DNA of 50,584 bases from Marmoricola sp. (GCA_030151765.1 JASLCW010000470.1:1-50584), one strand, 5' to 3'. Shown: positions 18,404 through 25,239, counted from the first letter of the stretch. Translations and numbers: made by a program. Notes: generated by a model not told the origin, from the sequence alone.

Positions 18404-18779
18404 GCATAAAGACGAGCAAGATCACTTGTTGAGCAACCGGATGTACAACTTCCTGAAATGGATGGCTGCTGGCGTACTTCCTGCTTTCGGTGCGTTCTAC
18501 TTCGGTCTTGACGATATTTGGCACGGACTTCCCAAGGTGGATGAGGTTGTAGGGACGACCACGCTCCTCAACACCTTCCTTGGAGCTGTTCTTCTTATCG
18601 GGACCAAAAGCTACAACAACTCTGAAAGCAAGTACGACGGTAAAGTCATCATCTCGCACGACCCCGAGGTTAAGGATGTCATCCAACTGGATACTCATCC
18701 ACAGGATCTTGGGGCTGCAAAACAGGTCACGCTCAAGGTTGAGCAAGGCGATCCTCCCGTAGAGGATGTCGCGAACTAA
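18396..18779 (+). CDS. Holin (r1t type)
   Basis: 127 residues, start 18396 inside the end of the preceding gene. The motif SNRMYNFLKWMAAGVLPAFGAFYF, then a VVGTTTLLNTFLGAVLLIGTKSY second membrane helix, is the r1t-like holin pattern. The cytoplasmic tail (about 70-127) is long, acidic and unusual for this family. Holin opens the membrane so that endolysin reaches the wall. The endolysin (46266) is about 28 kb away on this map, so the two are not in one cassette. Confidence 0.85.
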   Translation: MSEHKDEQDHLLSNRMYNFLKWMAAGVLPAFGAFYFGLDDIWHGLPKVDEVVGTTTLLNTFLGAVLLIGTKSYNNSESKYDGKVIISHDPEVKDVIQLDTHPQDLGAAKQVTLKVEQGDPPVEDVAN

Positions 18780-18793
18780 ACTTCGCATATAAT
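18769..18793 (+). promoter_or_regulatory. Phage promoter P1 (TCGC-N15-TATAAT)
   Basis: TCGC at 18769 is followed by TATAAT at 18788 and then GAGACCCC. It has the same spacing (19 bases from the first T to the first T) as six other sites. It partly overlaps the end of the holin gene and drives 18818. Confidence 0.75.
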
Positions 18794-18817
18794 GAGACCC
18801 CTACGGAAAGGAAAAGC

Positions 18818-19099
18818 ATGTTCACCAAGAAGATGAACGAACCCACCGGACTTGAGAAGGCAATCGACAGTGTTTTGTCGGAGATGGAAGCCCTCAATTC
18901 GGATGACGCCGAGTACGCCAAGATGGTCGACCAACTTGAGAAGCTTTACAAGATTAGGAACAACAATACTAATCGCGTGAGCCCAGACACGTTGGCGATC
19001 ATCGCAGGCAACATCGCCGGAATCCTATTGATTATCCATCACGAGAAAGCAAACGTCGTGACTTCGAAGGCCATGAGTTTCGTGATGAAGCTTAAGTGA
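18818..19099 (+). CDS. Small phage membrane protein
   Basis: 93 residues, ATG 18818 after GAAAGGAAAAGC, 25 bp below promoter P1. The N-terminal 55 residues form a charged helix; residues about 62-78 (TLAIIAGNIAGILLIIHH) are one membrane segment, followed by a basic tail ending SFVMKLK. The NRVSPDTLAIIAGN segment is widespread in small proteins of Gram-positive phages, with no known function. It is followed by a strong terminator, so it is transcribed alone. Confidence 0.8.
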   Translation: MFTKKMNEPTGLEKAIDSVLSEMEALNSDDAEYAKMVDQLEKLYKIRNNNTNRVSPDTLAIIAGNIAGILLIIHHEKANVVTSKAMSFVMKLK

Positions 19100-19126
19100 C
19101 CTGCCTGACTTGACAGGAAATTGAAG

Positions 19127-19176
19127 AGTAGAAGGGCTTGTAAGAGATAGATAAATTACAAGCCCTTCTACTTTTA
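19127..19176 (+). terminator. Strong intrinsic terminator
   Basis: A perfect 17-bp stem (19127-19143 with 19156-19172) with a 12-base loop is followed by TTTTA. It closes the unit starting at promoter P1. Confidence 0.85.
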
Positions 19177-19219
19177 CATGGTATGTCTATTTTTCCCGGA
19201 TTGGGTTGGCCTGGAACCG

Positions 19220-19233
19220 AAAAAGTAGCGATC
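19220..19233. repeat. Dispersed 14-mer AAAAAGTAGCGATC, copy 1
   Basis: Identical 14-mers lie at 31063-31076 (+) and 36454-36467 (reverse strand). This copy is 3 bp upstream of promoter P2, a sensible place for an operator or activator site. Confidence 0.65.
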
Positions 19234-19236
19234 GAT

Positions 19237-19261
19237 TCGCACCTTTTACAGGGCTTATAAT
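19237..19261 (+). promoter_or_regulatory. Phage promoter P2 (TCGC-N15-TATAAT)
   Basis: TCGC at 19237 and TATAAT at 19256, followed by GAGACCCCTATGAAAGGAA, nearly the same leader as P1 and P5. It drives 19288. Confidence 0.8.
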
Positions 19262-19287
19262 GAGACCCCTATGAAAGGAAAACCATC

Positions 19288-19470
19288 ATGAAGAACCCAT
19301 TCGCCATTCAGGAAACCGACTCGTTCGGCACCATGATTGCTAAGGGCGCTGGCGGAGCCGCTGTTCAAACTGCAGTTGGCTACGTTGCCGCCGTTGGTAC
19401 GCTGTGTGCTATCGGAGCGGTCCTCGGTTGGAAGAATGATCGTGCAATGAAGAAGATCATTTCGAACTAG
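19288..19470 (+). CDS. Small membrane protein
   Basis: 60 residues, ATG 19288, with GAAAGGAAAA in the leader shared with other promoter-P genes. A single Gly/Ala/Val-rich membrane segment spans about residues 20-47 (ending AVLGW), followed by the short basic tail KNDRAMKKIISN. It has its own promoter and its own terminator (19478). The function is unknown; size and topology suggest host membrane modulation, which is only a guess. Confidence 0.78.
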   Translation: MKNPFAIQETDSFGTMIAKGAGGAAVQTAVGYVAAVGTLCAIGAVLGWKNDRAMKKIISN

Positions 19471-19477
19471 TCTACAG

Positions 19478-19507
19478 CCTAAGACCCCACAAGGGTTTTA
19501 GGTTTTT
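19478..19507 (+). terminator. Intrinsic terminator
   Basis: A 10-bp stem, CCTAAGACCC (19478-19487) with GGGTTTTAGG (19493-19502), has a five-base loop and is followed by TTTTT. It ends the 19288 transcript. Confidence 0.82.
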
Positions 19508-19512
19508 CATAT

Positions 19513-19537
19513 TCGCAAGAAATACATGGTGTATAGT
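19513..19537 (+). promoter_or_regulatory. Phage promoter P3 (TCGC-N15-TATAGT) for a small RNA
   Basis: TCGC at 19513 and TATAGT at 19532, again 19 bases apart, followed by GAGAAGG. No gene starts close behind; the transcript would be the structured RNA at 19540-19626. Confidence 0.72.
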
Positions 19538-19539
19538 GA

Positions 19540-19626
19540 GAAGGAGGATTCGACTACGCATTATTAGCCGATGACTTCGCCGCCTGAGATCAGGAAGCGA
19601 ACCGTACCCTTCTCATTATATTTTTG
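19540..19626 (+). ncRNA. Small structured RNA 1
   Basis: A non-coding stretch of about 85 bases runs between promoter P3 and a T-rich end. The 5' GAGAAGG can pair with CCTTCTC at 19608-19614. Inside, TTCGC (19576) pairs with GCGAA (19597) and CCTG (19583) with CAGG (19591) around an AGAT loop. TTATATTTTTG follows, as in a terminator. The whole mirrors the RNA at 32631. No open frame of note. Confidence 0.55.
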
Positions 19627-19658
19627 TCAGCCACGTTTAAAACTAAGGAGACCCCAAA

Positions 19659-20036
19659 ATGAAGAAACTCGTGGTTATGATGGCGATTCTACTCGCAGCG
19701 ACATGCTTTGTCGGTTTGACGGGTGGAACTCACCATAACAAGATCGACCCCAAGGGTGCCTACACTGGTGCTCCTCTCATTCCTGCCAAGGCAATTGTTA
19801 CTGGGGACAGTATCACAATCATCATCACTAAGTATGATAACCCAGTCGTGTATTGGGATGGGACATTTAAGTATGATGGCCACAGCAAGGTCGTGTCTGT
19901 TCGAAACAAGAACCTGCAGCCGAGTGTTCTGACGAATACTGGAAAGACGATCGAGTTCACTGTTGGTAAGGACGAGATCAAGTTCATTGAGCCGAATGGC
20001 TCTGTCGTTGGATTCAAGAAGGTGGAAACTAAGTGA
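19659..20036 (+). CDS. Small secreted or lipid-anchored protein
   Basis: 125 residues, ATG 19659 after AAGGAGACCCC. A clear signal peptide (KKLVVMMAILLAATCFVGLTGG) is followed by a beta-rich domain (GDSITIIITKYDNPVVYWDG, TIEFTVGKDEIKFIEP). Cys16 in LAATC could be a lipobox cysteine, though the +1 context is not ideal. A secreted phage protein outside the lysis module may alter the host envelope or exclude other phages; this is inference. It overlaps the next small gene by four bases. Confidence 0.75.
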   Translation: MKKLVVMMAILLAATCFVGLTGGTHHNKIDPKGAYTGAPLIPAKAIVTGDSITIIITKYDNPVVYWDGTFKYDGHSKVVSVRNKNLQPSVLTNTGKTIEFTVGKDEIKFIEPNGSVVGFKKVETK

Positions 20037-20188
20037 TTGAGTTCCTGTTGAATTGCATCATTATCATGGGCGAGACACTCGCTCTTCTGTTCTTGGTTGT
20101 CTTGTTCCTCATTGTTGTGGTTGGGGCTTACAAGACGGTAACCGAGGATAACTCAAAGTACGACAATGTAGAGGAAGACGAGAAGTGA
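20033..20188 (+). CDS. Small membrane protein
   Basis: 51 residues with a GTG start at 20033 overlapping the previous stop (GTGA). One long hydrophobic segment (about 13-33, LALLFLVVLFLIVVVGAY) is followed by an acidic tail ending NVEEDEK. It overlaps the GTG of the next gene by four bases, so three genes are translationally chained. The function is unknown. Confidence 0.7.
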   Translation: MIEFLLNCIIIMGETLALLFLVVLFLIVVVGAYKTVTEDNSKYDNVEEDEK

Positions 20189-20973
20189 AGAACATCAAAG
20201 AGATCAAAGTCCTGACTGAGCGATTCCTGTCTGCAAACTCACCGCAGATCTTGACGGGTATGGCGATTGCAGGAACCGTGACGACGGCATATTTGGCAGG
20301 AGAAGCATCGTTCAAGGCTGCGCGAATCCTGGCAGAGGTCGAGGTTGGAGAAGAGGGTTATATCGTCGTAAATGGCGATCTCAACTTCAAGGAAAGTGTG
20401 GAGAAGGTATGGAAGCTCTATATCCCAGCCGCAGGCGTTGGGTCCCTTACAGTAGCATCAATTATCCTGACACACAGGATCTCGTCACGCCGCGCTGCAG
20501 CTATGGCCGGAGCGTATGCGATCACCGAGAAGGCTTTCGACGAGTATCAGAAGAAGGTCAAGGAAAAGATCGGCGAGAACAAGGAACAAGCAGTTCGTGA
20601 CGAGATTGCCCAAGATCGTGTGAATCGTGAAGCTGAGAATGCGAAGATTGTTGTGATCACAGATGAGTCTAAAGTCATGTGCCACGATGCGTTCAGTAAT
20701 CAGTTCTTCTACAGTGACATGGAGACGTTGCGAAAGGCTATGAACGATGTCAACCAACAGATCCTGCATTCGGATTATGCAACGGTGTCGGACTTCTATC
20801 ACTACGTGAACGCCGAGGGCTTGCAGGAGACGTCGGTCTCGGGTGAGCTCGGATGGAATACCGACAAGTTCATGGAGCTCGAGTTCTCGACGGTTCTTTA
20901 CAAGGACAAGACGCCTTGTATCTCGATCAACTTCGGTCGAGTTCCGATCAAGGAGCCGTGGCGATTTTGTTGA
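20185..20973 (+). CDS. DUF6353-like phage membrane protein, copy 1
   Basis: 262 residues, GTG start 20185. Two N-terminal membrane segments (about 20-40 and 83-103) flank a short soluble loop. A charged helix (EYQKKVKEKIGENKEQ) and a C-terminal domain with SNQFFYSDMETLRKAMNDVNQQI, LGWNTDK and ISINFGRVPI complete it. The layout matches the protein at 24292: membrane pair, AAAMAGAYAITEKAFDEY versus AALTAAYAAVEKGFKEY, then a globular tail. I believe this is the DUF6353 family found in phages; its function is not known to me. Confidence 0.75.
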   Translation: MKNIKEIKVLTERFLSANSPQILTGMAIAGTVTTAYLAGEASFKAARILAEVEVGEEGYIVVNGDLNFKESVEKVWKLYIPAAGVGSLTVASIILTHRISSRRAAAMAGAYAITEKAFDEYQKKVKEKIGENKEQAVRDEIAQDRVNREAENAKIVVITDESKVMCHDAFSNQFFYSDMETLRKAMNDVNQQILHSDYATVSDFYHYVNAEGLQETSVSGELGWNTDKFMELEFSTVLYKDKTPCISINFGRVPIKEPWRFC

Positions 20974-20985
20974 AGAGGTGTGCAT

Positions 20986-21057
20986 GTGTATCCAGTGTGC
21001 ACTGTAGATCACTGCTATGAGGAGAATGCCGGATGGATCTCCTCGCTGATTGAGTGA
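20986..21057 (+). CDS. Possible 23-residue peptide
   Basis: GTG start 20986 after GAAGAGGTG, reading MYPVCTVDHCYEENAGW and on to TGA. It has two cysteines. It lies in an otherwise empty 94-bp gap, and only the plausible ribosome site argues for it. Confidence 0.3.
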   Translation: MYPVCTVDHCYEENAGWISSLIE

Positions 21058-21067
21058 AGGATGACCA

Positions 21068-21205
21068 ATGAGTGATCATGATGTTTTGATGTTCATCTTT
21101 GGTGCGGAAGCGGGTGCGGCCATCATTGTGGTGGCCCTCCTGTGCATCATGGGATTTGGAAAATTCATAGACCGTAAGGGCAAAAAGTGTCAAAATGGGA
21201 GATGA
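21068..21205 (+). CDS. Small single-pass membrane protein
   Basis: 45 residues, ATG 21068; TGAAGGATGACC upstream contains a weak GAAGGA site. Residues about 7-31 form one membrane helix (VLMFIFGAEAGAAIIVVALLC), followed by the basic tail DRKGKKCQNGR. Its stop overlaps the ATG of the next mini-gene (ATGA). Confidence 0.62.
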   Translation: MSDHDVLMFIFGAEAGAAIIVVALLCIMGFGKFIDRKGKKCQNGR

Positions 21206-21279
21206 TCTGGTATCTGCTCGTACTTACCTTCGTTATTACGGGGTTAGTGGCGGGCACGTACTCCGTCGTAGGGTGGTAA
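21202..21279 (+). CDS. 25-residue hydrophobic peptide
   Basis: ATG 21202 overlaps the stop of the preceding gene in an ATGA. The peptide MIWYLLVLTFVITGLVAGTY... is almost entirely a membrane helix and ends VVGW. Coupling by ATGA and the lack of charged residues suggest a real membrane micropeptide. Promoter P4 begins two bases after its stop. Confidence 0.45.
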   Translation: MIWYLLVLTFVITGLVAGTYSVVGW

Positions 21280-21280
21280 T

Positions 21281-21305
21281 TCGCGAAAATTACAACGCAT
21301 ATAAT
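21281..21305 (+). promoter_or_regulatory. Phage promoter P4 (TCGC-N15-TATAAT)
   Basis: TCGC at 21281 (TCGCGAAAATTAC) and TATAAT at 21300, then GAGACCCA. The spacing matches the others exactly. It drives 21336 and makes the longer in-frame start at 21195 unlikely. Confidence 0.8.
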
Positions 21306-21335
21306 GAGACCCACTCAACTATGAAAGGTACTAAA

Positions 21336-21509
21336 ATGTCTGAGAACGTTACCGTTATCACCGACGCCCCCAAGCCCGCACGCTTCAACAAGAAGATGAC
21401 GACGCTCGGCGCAGTTGCCCTTGGCATCGCTGCAGCCGGACTGTTGATCAACGACAAGTTGAAGAAGCAGGCTGACGAGGCTCCGGTGGACGAAACCACT
21501 GAGGCCTGA
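21336..21509 (+). CDS. Small membrane protein
   Basis: 57 residues, ATG 21336, 31 bp below promoter P4 with GAAAGGTACTAAA as ribosome site. A polar N-terminus (SENVTVITDAPKPARFNKK) is followed by one Ala/Gly-rich membrane segment (about 23-40) and an acidic tail ending VDETTEA. The frame stays open upstream to 21195, but that part runs through the promoter and is not conserved-looking. The function is unknown. Confidence 0.72.
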   Translation: MSENVTVITDAPKPARFNKKMTTLGAVALGIAAAGLLINDKLKKQADEAPVDETTEA

Positions 21510-21545
21510 AGCCCCCACATAACTGAATAGTCCCACAAGAGTAAG

Positions 21546-21578
21546 GCTCTGTGCTAAAAACACAGGGCTTTATTCTTT
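21546..21578 (+). terminator. Intrinsic terminator
   Basis: GCTCTGTG (21546-21553) pairs with CACAGGGC (21561-21568) around a seven-base loop and is followed by TTTATTCTTTT. It ends the 21336 unit. Confidence 0.85.
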
Positions 21579-21614
21579 TCTAAAGTGTACCTCTATATTT
21601 CAAGGAGACCCACC

Positions 21615-21857
21615 ATGGCAACACGTAAGCAGAAGCATGCAGCAGCGATGGAGAAGCGCGAGCGTTTCATGGCCGAACTGAAGCGCACTGGTTTGGCTGC
21701 TCAGGCTAAGGACATTGCTCGTCGTGAGGCGAAGAAGGCCAAGGAAGAACAAGAGCGACTTGACAAGATCCTCGAGGCTGAAGCCAAGAGAATTTCTGAC
21801 CACCGTGCTCGGAACTTCTCAAGGATTCATCATGCCTCAGATGCTGTGAGCGTTTGA
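21615..21857 (+). CDS. Basic coiled-coil protein
   Basis: 80 residues from ATG 21615 (AAGGAGACCCACC upstream); the in-frame start at 21585 lacks a ribosome site. It is very rich in Lys/Arg/Glu/Ala, with a probable continuous helix (about 25-62, AKDIARREAKKAKEEQERLDKILEAEAKR written in two heptad-like blocks). It overlaps the next start (TGATG). The function is unknown; nucleic-acid or membrane-surface binding is possible. Confidence 0.65.
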   Translation: MATRKQKHAAAMEKRERFMAELKRTGLAAQAKDIARREAKKAKEEQERLDKILEAEAKRISDHRARNFSRIHHASDAVSV

Positions 21858-22192
21858 TGGGGTGGCAGGAAAAGTTCTGGCTTAAGGTCCAGAAAGAGCG
21901 TCGTAGCAAGGAGCTTCAGAACTTCCATGATGCAATGCGCGATATTTCTGAAGCCTTCGCAACTGGCTGGCAAGAAGGAATGAATCGATTCAACCAAGCT
22001 CTCCAGCAAGCAGGGGGCGTCTTGGAGAAGATGAAGCCTGTGATCGCCACTAGCGAGTTTGTGGAAGCGGAGCGAAAGCGTAGGTACGCAAACAGGATCG
22101 AGATGGAACGTCAACTTGGTTTGAAGTTCATTCGAGATCTTGCTGACGAGAAACGAGACGAGCTCGGACTTCCCCGAGTTCATCATATTTAG
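21857..22192 (+). CDS. Helical phage protein of unknown function
   Basis: 111 residues, ATG 21857 overlapping the previous stop. It is a charged helical protein with FHDAMRDISEAFATGWQEGM and a C-terminal KRDELGLPRVHHI. It has no cysteines or membrane segments. It follows the coiled-coil protein in one transcription unit and precedes the tail-chaperone-like gene by 12 bp. I do not recognise a family. Confidence 0.65.
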   Translation: MGWQEKFWLKVQKERRSKELQNFHDAMRDISEAFATGWQEGMNRFNQALQQAGGVLEKMKPVIATSEFVEAERKRRYANRIEMERQLGLKFIRDLADEKRDELGLPRVHHI

Positions 22193-22204
22193 GAGACAAC
22201 ATCA

Positions 22205-22762
22205 ATGCTTAAGAAGACCGTTACCTACGAAGACCTCAATGGCAACACCGTTATCGAGGACTTCTACTTCAACCTCTCCAAGGCAGAACTCCTTGAGATG
22301 GAGCTTTCGGAGAAGAACGGATACTCTGACATGCTCAAGAGTATCATCGCTGCCAATGACAATGCAGCTCTTGTCCGTATCTTCAAGCAGCTTCTGCTGA
22401 GTGCATACGGCGTGAAGTCTGACGACGGCAAGCGGTTCATCAAGAGCCAGGAGCTTCGTGAGGCTTTCGAGCAGAGTCCTGCATATTCGGACATGTTCAT
22501 GGAACTGGCTACGAACGAGCAGGTTGCTTTGGCATTCATGAAGGGTCTTGTTCCGGCTGACATTGCGGCTGAGATTCAGGGTGTTCCGGGAGTCAAGGCT
22601 CCTCAGGACTACCGACAGAAACAGCCTGCGCCGCCTCTTCCGACTGCGGCAGAAACGGTTGGTATTCCAGACGACGGTCCCCAGCTCGCTCGGGTAGAGG
22701 AAACCTCGCTCAACGAGCTTAGTCGTGAAGAGCTTCTCGCTCGTCTCGAGGCTCAGGACTAA
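22205..22762 (+). CDS. Tail assembly chaperone-like/conserved phage protein
   Basis: 185 residues, ATG 22205 after AGGAGACAACATCA. The pattern VTYEDLNGNTVIEDFYFNLSKAELLEME, then LLLSAYGVKSDDGKRFIKS and AYSDMFMELATNE, is recurrent in siphoviruses of Gram-positive hosts and is often annotated as a tail assembly chaperone or hypothetical. The last 50 residues are Pro/Glu-rich and flexible. Its location, 14 kb from the tail genes among small membrane proteins, is odd for a chaperone. I am confident it is a conserved phage protein and less sure of the role. Confidence 0.7.
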   Translation: MLKKTVTYEDLNGNTVIEDFYFNLSKAELLEMELSEKNGYSDMLKSIIAANDNAALVRIFKQLLLSAYGVKSDDGKRFIKSQELREAFEQSPAYSDMFMELATNEQVALAFMKGLVPADIAAEIQGVPGVKAPQDYRQKQPAPPLPTAAETVGIPDDGPQLARVEETSLNELSREELLARLEAQD

Positions 22763-22785
22763 TTCCGTTGCGAGGGGATATAGCC

Positions 22786-22878
22786 GAGGGTCCTTTCTGA
22801 AAGGGTCTCGCCCTCCTTCCGGAGGCTCATATTTAAACGACAGCCGATGATAGCACTCTTAGCCCCCTGAGAAGTGCT
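22786..22878 (+). terminator. Two hairpins in the gap after 22205
   Basis: First, GAGGG (22786) with CCCTC (22811) encloses a CCTTT/AAAGG stem. Second, AGCACT plus CTTAG (22852-22862) pairs with CTGAG plus AGTGCT (22867-22878) with one bulged A. Neither has a clear T-tract. They may be terminators or processing sites; a third small RNA is possible because promoter P5 follows. Confidence 0.45.
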
Positions 22879-22894
22879 TAACATGTGCCCTAAC

Positions 22895-22919
22895 TCGCAA
22901 GAAAAACTGGGGTTATAAT
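22895..22919 (+). promoter_or_regulatory. Phage promoter P5 (TCGC-N15-TATAAT)
   Basis: TCGC at 22895 (CTCGCAAGAAAAA) and TATAAT at 22914, then GAGACCCCTATGAAAGGAA, the same leader as P2. It drives 22945. Confidence 0.82.
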
Positions 22920-22944
22920 GAGACCCCTATGAAAGGAATTTGAA

Positions 22945-23187
22945 ATGACCAAGCTCGACTTACTGAAGACCGCTGTCAACATTGTTGTTGGCGCTGGTAC
23001 GTCTAAGATCGCTGCGGACATCATCAAGAACAACGTTACTGTTGACAAGGTTACCGACGTGGTAACCGTGAATGCAAGTGCAATTGTGATTGGTTCGATG
23101 GCTGCTGACGCAACGAAGACCTACACCAGCGACAAGATCGATGAGGTAGCTGTCTGGTGGAAGACAAACGTCACCAAGAAAGCCTAA
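22945..23187 (+). CDS. Small membrane-associated protein
   Basis: 80 residues, ATG 22945, 25 bp below promoter P5. It has alternating hydrophobic segments (AVNIVVGAGTSKIAADII; TVNASAIVIGSMAADA) and a basic C-terminus WWKTNVTKKA. It could form one or two short membrane helices. It has its own promoter and terminator like 18818, 19288 and 21336, but no sequence similarity I can see. Confidence 0.72.
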   Translation: MTKLDLLKTAVNIVVGAGTSKIAADIIKNNVTVDKVTDVVTVNASAIVIGSMAADATKTYTSDKIDEVAVWWKTNVTKKA

Positions 23188-23202
23188 GTAAAACTCAAAA
23201 AG

Positions 23203-23235
23203 ATGATAAGACCCTAAACCCGTCTTATCATTTTC
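23203..23235 (+). terminator. Intrinsic terminator
   Basis: A perfect 10-bp stem, ATGATAAGAC (23203-23212) with GTCTTATCAT (23222-23231), is followed by TTTTC. It ends the 22945 unit. Confidence 0.88.
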
Positions 23236-23256
23236 TATATTTAAAGATGAGGAAAA

Positions 23257-23892
23257 ATGGACGATTTCCCAAGTAACACTAACCGCGAGAAGGCAGCTAA
23301 GGCTTCCAAGACTCGTAAGGACGATGAAAAGAAGGTCGAGAAAGTTGTTACTCAATCTGCTACTCAGCGCAAGAAGCCGCTGTCGAGGCGGTTTGCTGAA
23401 ACCTTCGTCGGTGGAGATGCCAAGGGTGTCTGGTCGTATGTTGCTATGGATGTTCTTGTTCCGGCAGCCAAAGACACGATCGCTGATGCCTTTAGCCAAG
23501 GAATTGAGCGCATGCTCTTTGGTGAAGCACGATCTGGCAGCCGTCGTCGAGGAGGCAGCAGCGGGGGTAACGGCTTTGTCAATTATAGCCGATACTCTAA
23601 GGATGATCGTCGCCCCGAGTCGAGGGAATTGAGTCGACGTGGTCGATCCCAGTTCAACTTTGAAGAGATTGTCATCCAGGATCGTGGGGAAGCAGAGGAA
23701 GTCATCGACCGCCTCTACGACCTCGTCAGCCAGTACAACGCCGCCACTGTCGCAGATCTCTACGAACTTGTTGGTATCACTGGCCGCTTTACCGATGCCA
23801 AGTGGGGTTGGACCGATCTTCGAGGTGCCGGAGTTACCCGCATCCGAAACGGATATTTGCTCGATCTACCCCGTCCTGAAGAACTCGACTGA
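23257..23892 (+). CDS. Conserved phage protein (MDDFPSN type)
   Basis: 211 residues, ATG 23257 after GATGAGGAAAA. It opens MDDFPSNTNREKAAK followed by a basic stretch. A middle segment (AKGVWSYVAMDVLVPAAKDTIADAFSQGIERMLFG) is probably an amphipathic or membrane-touching helix. It continues with an Arg/Ser/Gly-rich linker and a C-terminal alpha/beta domain (EAEEVIDRLYDLVSQYNAATVADLYELVG, then WGWTDLRGAGVTRIRNGYLLDLPRP). Homologues are frequent in phages of Gram-positive hosts, in the same early region. The function is unknown. Confidence 0.75.
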   Translation: MDDFPSNTNREKAAKASKTRKDDEKKVEKVVTQSATQRKKPLSRRFAETFVGGDAKGVWSYVAMDVLVPAAKDTIADAFSQGIERMLFGEARSGSRRRGGSSGGNGFVNYSRYSKDDRRPESRELSRRGRSQFNFEEIVIQDRGEAEEVIDRLYDLVSQYNAATVADLYELVGITGRFTDAKWGWTDLRGAGVTRIRNGYLLDLPRPEELD

Positions 23893-23920
23893 GAACTAGT
23901 AGAAAGTTAAAGAGACCCAA

Positions 23921-24157
23921 ATGTACATGAAGCATCACCACGACGACTCAGAGCCAAAGCTACAGAAAGTGATGGATTTCGGTGGATGTAAGAAGCATAA
24001 TGCGCCGCAAGGCGTGCCCTGTTTCCATATTCCTAAGTCTATTGGTTCCGGATATTTCGCTGGTGTCTGTGGTCGTCGAGCAAAGACAGCTGGGTTCAAC
24101 GCTCCTATCTCTGACAAGTCAGTATGGAAGGGTAAGTACGGACGTGGCAAGCATTAA
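23921..24157 (+). CDS. Small His/Cys-rich protein
   Basis: 78 residues, ATG 23921 (AAGAGACCCAA upstream); an in-frame ATG at 23927 is an alternative. It has HHHDD near the start and Cys at CKKH, VPCFH and GVCGRR, so a metal site is plausible. It overlaps the next gene by 14 bases. The function is unknown. Confidence 0.6.
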   Translation: MYMKHHHDDSEPKLQKVMDFGGCKKHNAPQGVPCFHIPKSIGSGYFAGVCGRRAKTAGFNAPISDKSVWKGKYGRGKH

Positions 24158-24281
24158 CAAAGAACGCGAAGCACTTAAGAGTGCTTATGACGGTCAGAAG
24201 TGGGCCGACAAAGTCGCGAAGATGAGCGACGCACAAGTACACGCCGTCTTCTTGCGGCTTCGTCAACAAGGAAAGATTTAG
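24144..24281 (+). CDS. Small conserved phage protein
   Basis: 45 residues with a GTG start at 24144 after GGGTAAGTACGGAC. The sequence ASINKEREALKSAYDG, then KVAKMSDAQVHAVFLRLRQQGKI, matches a short protein type common next to the DUF6353-like gene in related phages. The MSDxQVxAxxLRL part is the hallmark. The upstream continuation of the frame is shadow. Confidence 0.65.
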   Translation: MASINKEREALKSAYDGQKWADKVAKMSDAQVHAVFLRLRQQGKI

Positions 24282-24291
24282 AGGTAATAAC

Positions 24292-25194
24292 ATGAAGTTT
24301 GTACCCAACAAGGTATCGAGCACTGTCGGTCGACAGATGCTTAAGCTCGACAAGGTTTCCCCACAGGTCCTCTTCGGAGCCGGCATTGTCGGTTTCGGAG
24401 CAACTGTCGTTCTGGCATGTCGCGCCACGCTTGAGCTGGACAACGTCCTGGAAGACATTCAGCGTGATCTGAACACAGTCGAGACTGTCACCGCTGCTAA
24501 GCCGGAGAAGTATTCCGAGCGTGATGCGGTCCAGGCCAAAGGCGCCGTCTACATCAAGGGTTCGCTCAAGATCGCAAAGCTCTATGGGCCAGCTCTCGCC
24601 GTTGGCGCAGTATCGATTGGCTGCCTCACGCAGTCTCACAACATCCTGAACCGACGCAACGCGGCTCTGACTGCTGCTTACGCTGCAGTTGAGAAGGGCT
24701 TCAAGGAGTACCGCGAGCGTGTTGTCGCGGAGCTTGGTGAAGAGAAGGACCAGGAATTCCGCTATGGTGTTGTCGAGAAGACGGTCATTGACGAGTCGGA
24801 TGGTAAGGGTGCCAAGAAGGTTCAGGTTAAGACCGCGGACCCGAACGGCATCAGCATCTACGCTCGGTTCTTCGACCAGGTGAACTGTGGTGGGAACTGG
24901 AGTCCGAACCCGGAGTACAACCGTGTGTTCCTGACGAACATGCAGAACTGGGCGAACGACCTTCTCATTTCTCGTGGTCATATTTTCCTCAACGAGGTCT
25001 ATGACATGCTCGGTATGGAGCGCACCAAGGCTGGATCGGTTGTTGGTTGGATTGTCTCTGATGAGGGCGACAACTATGTCGACTTCGGCATTTTCAACGG
25101 AAACCGCGAAGCAGTCCGCGAGTTCGTCAACGGTCATGAGGGAGCAATCCTTCTTGACTTCAACGTTGACGGCGTTATTTACGACAAGATCTGA
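24292..25194 (+). CDS. DUF6353-like phage membrane protein, copy 2
   Basis: 300 residues, ATG 24292 (TTAGAGGTAATA upstream). N-terminal VSSTVGRQMLKLDKVSPQVLFGAG leads into a first membrane segment (about 22-42); a second lies at about 95-113 (YGPALAVGAVSIGCL). The soluble C-terminal part has ISIYARFFDQVNCGGNW, YNRVFLTNMQNWANDLL, SRGHIFLNEVYDMLGM, VVGWIVSD and VDFGIFNGN. It shares its plan with 20185 but is longer and better matched to the family as I know it. The N-terminus could expose the globular domain on one membrane face. No enzymatic motif is evident. Confidence 0.8.
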   Translation: MKFVPNKVSSTVGRQMLKLDKVSPQVLFGAGIVGFGATVVLACRATLELDNVLEDIQRDLNTVETVTAAKPEKYSERDAVQAKGAVYIKGSLKIAKLYGPALAVGAVSIGCLTQSHNILNRRNAALTAAYAAVEKGFKEYRERVVAELGEEKDQEFRYGVVEKTVIDESDGKGAKKVQVKTADPNGISIYARFFDQVNCGGNWSPNPEYNRVFLTNMQNWANDLLISRGHIFLNEVYDMLGMERTKAGSVVGWIVSDEGDNYVDFGIFNGNREAVREFVNGHEGAILLDFNVDGVIYDKI

Positions 25195-25239
25195 CTGGGC
25201 ACAACCACCAGTCAATCACTAACGAATAAGGAAAAGTTC

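Noticed and set aside
21195..21335. N-terminal extension of the 21336 gene
   Set aside because: The extension runs through promoter P4 and overlaps the 21202 micropeptide; ATG 21336 has its own ribosome site below the promoter.
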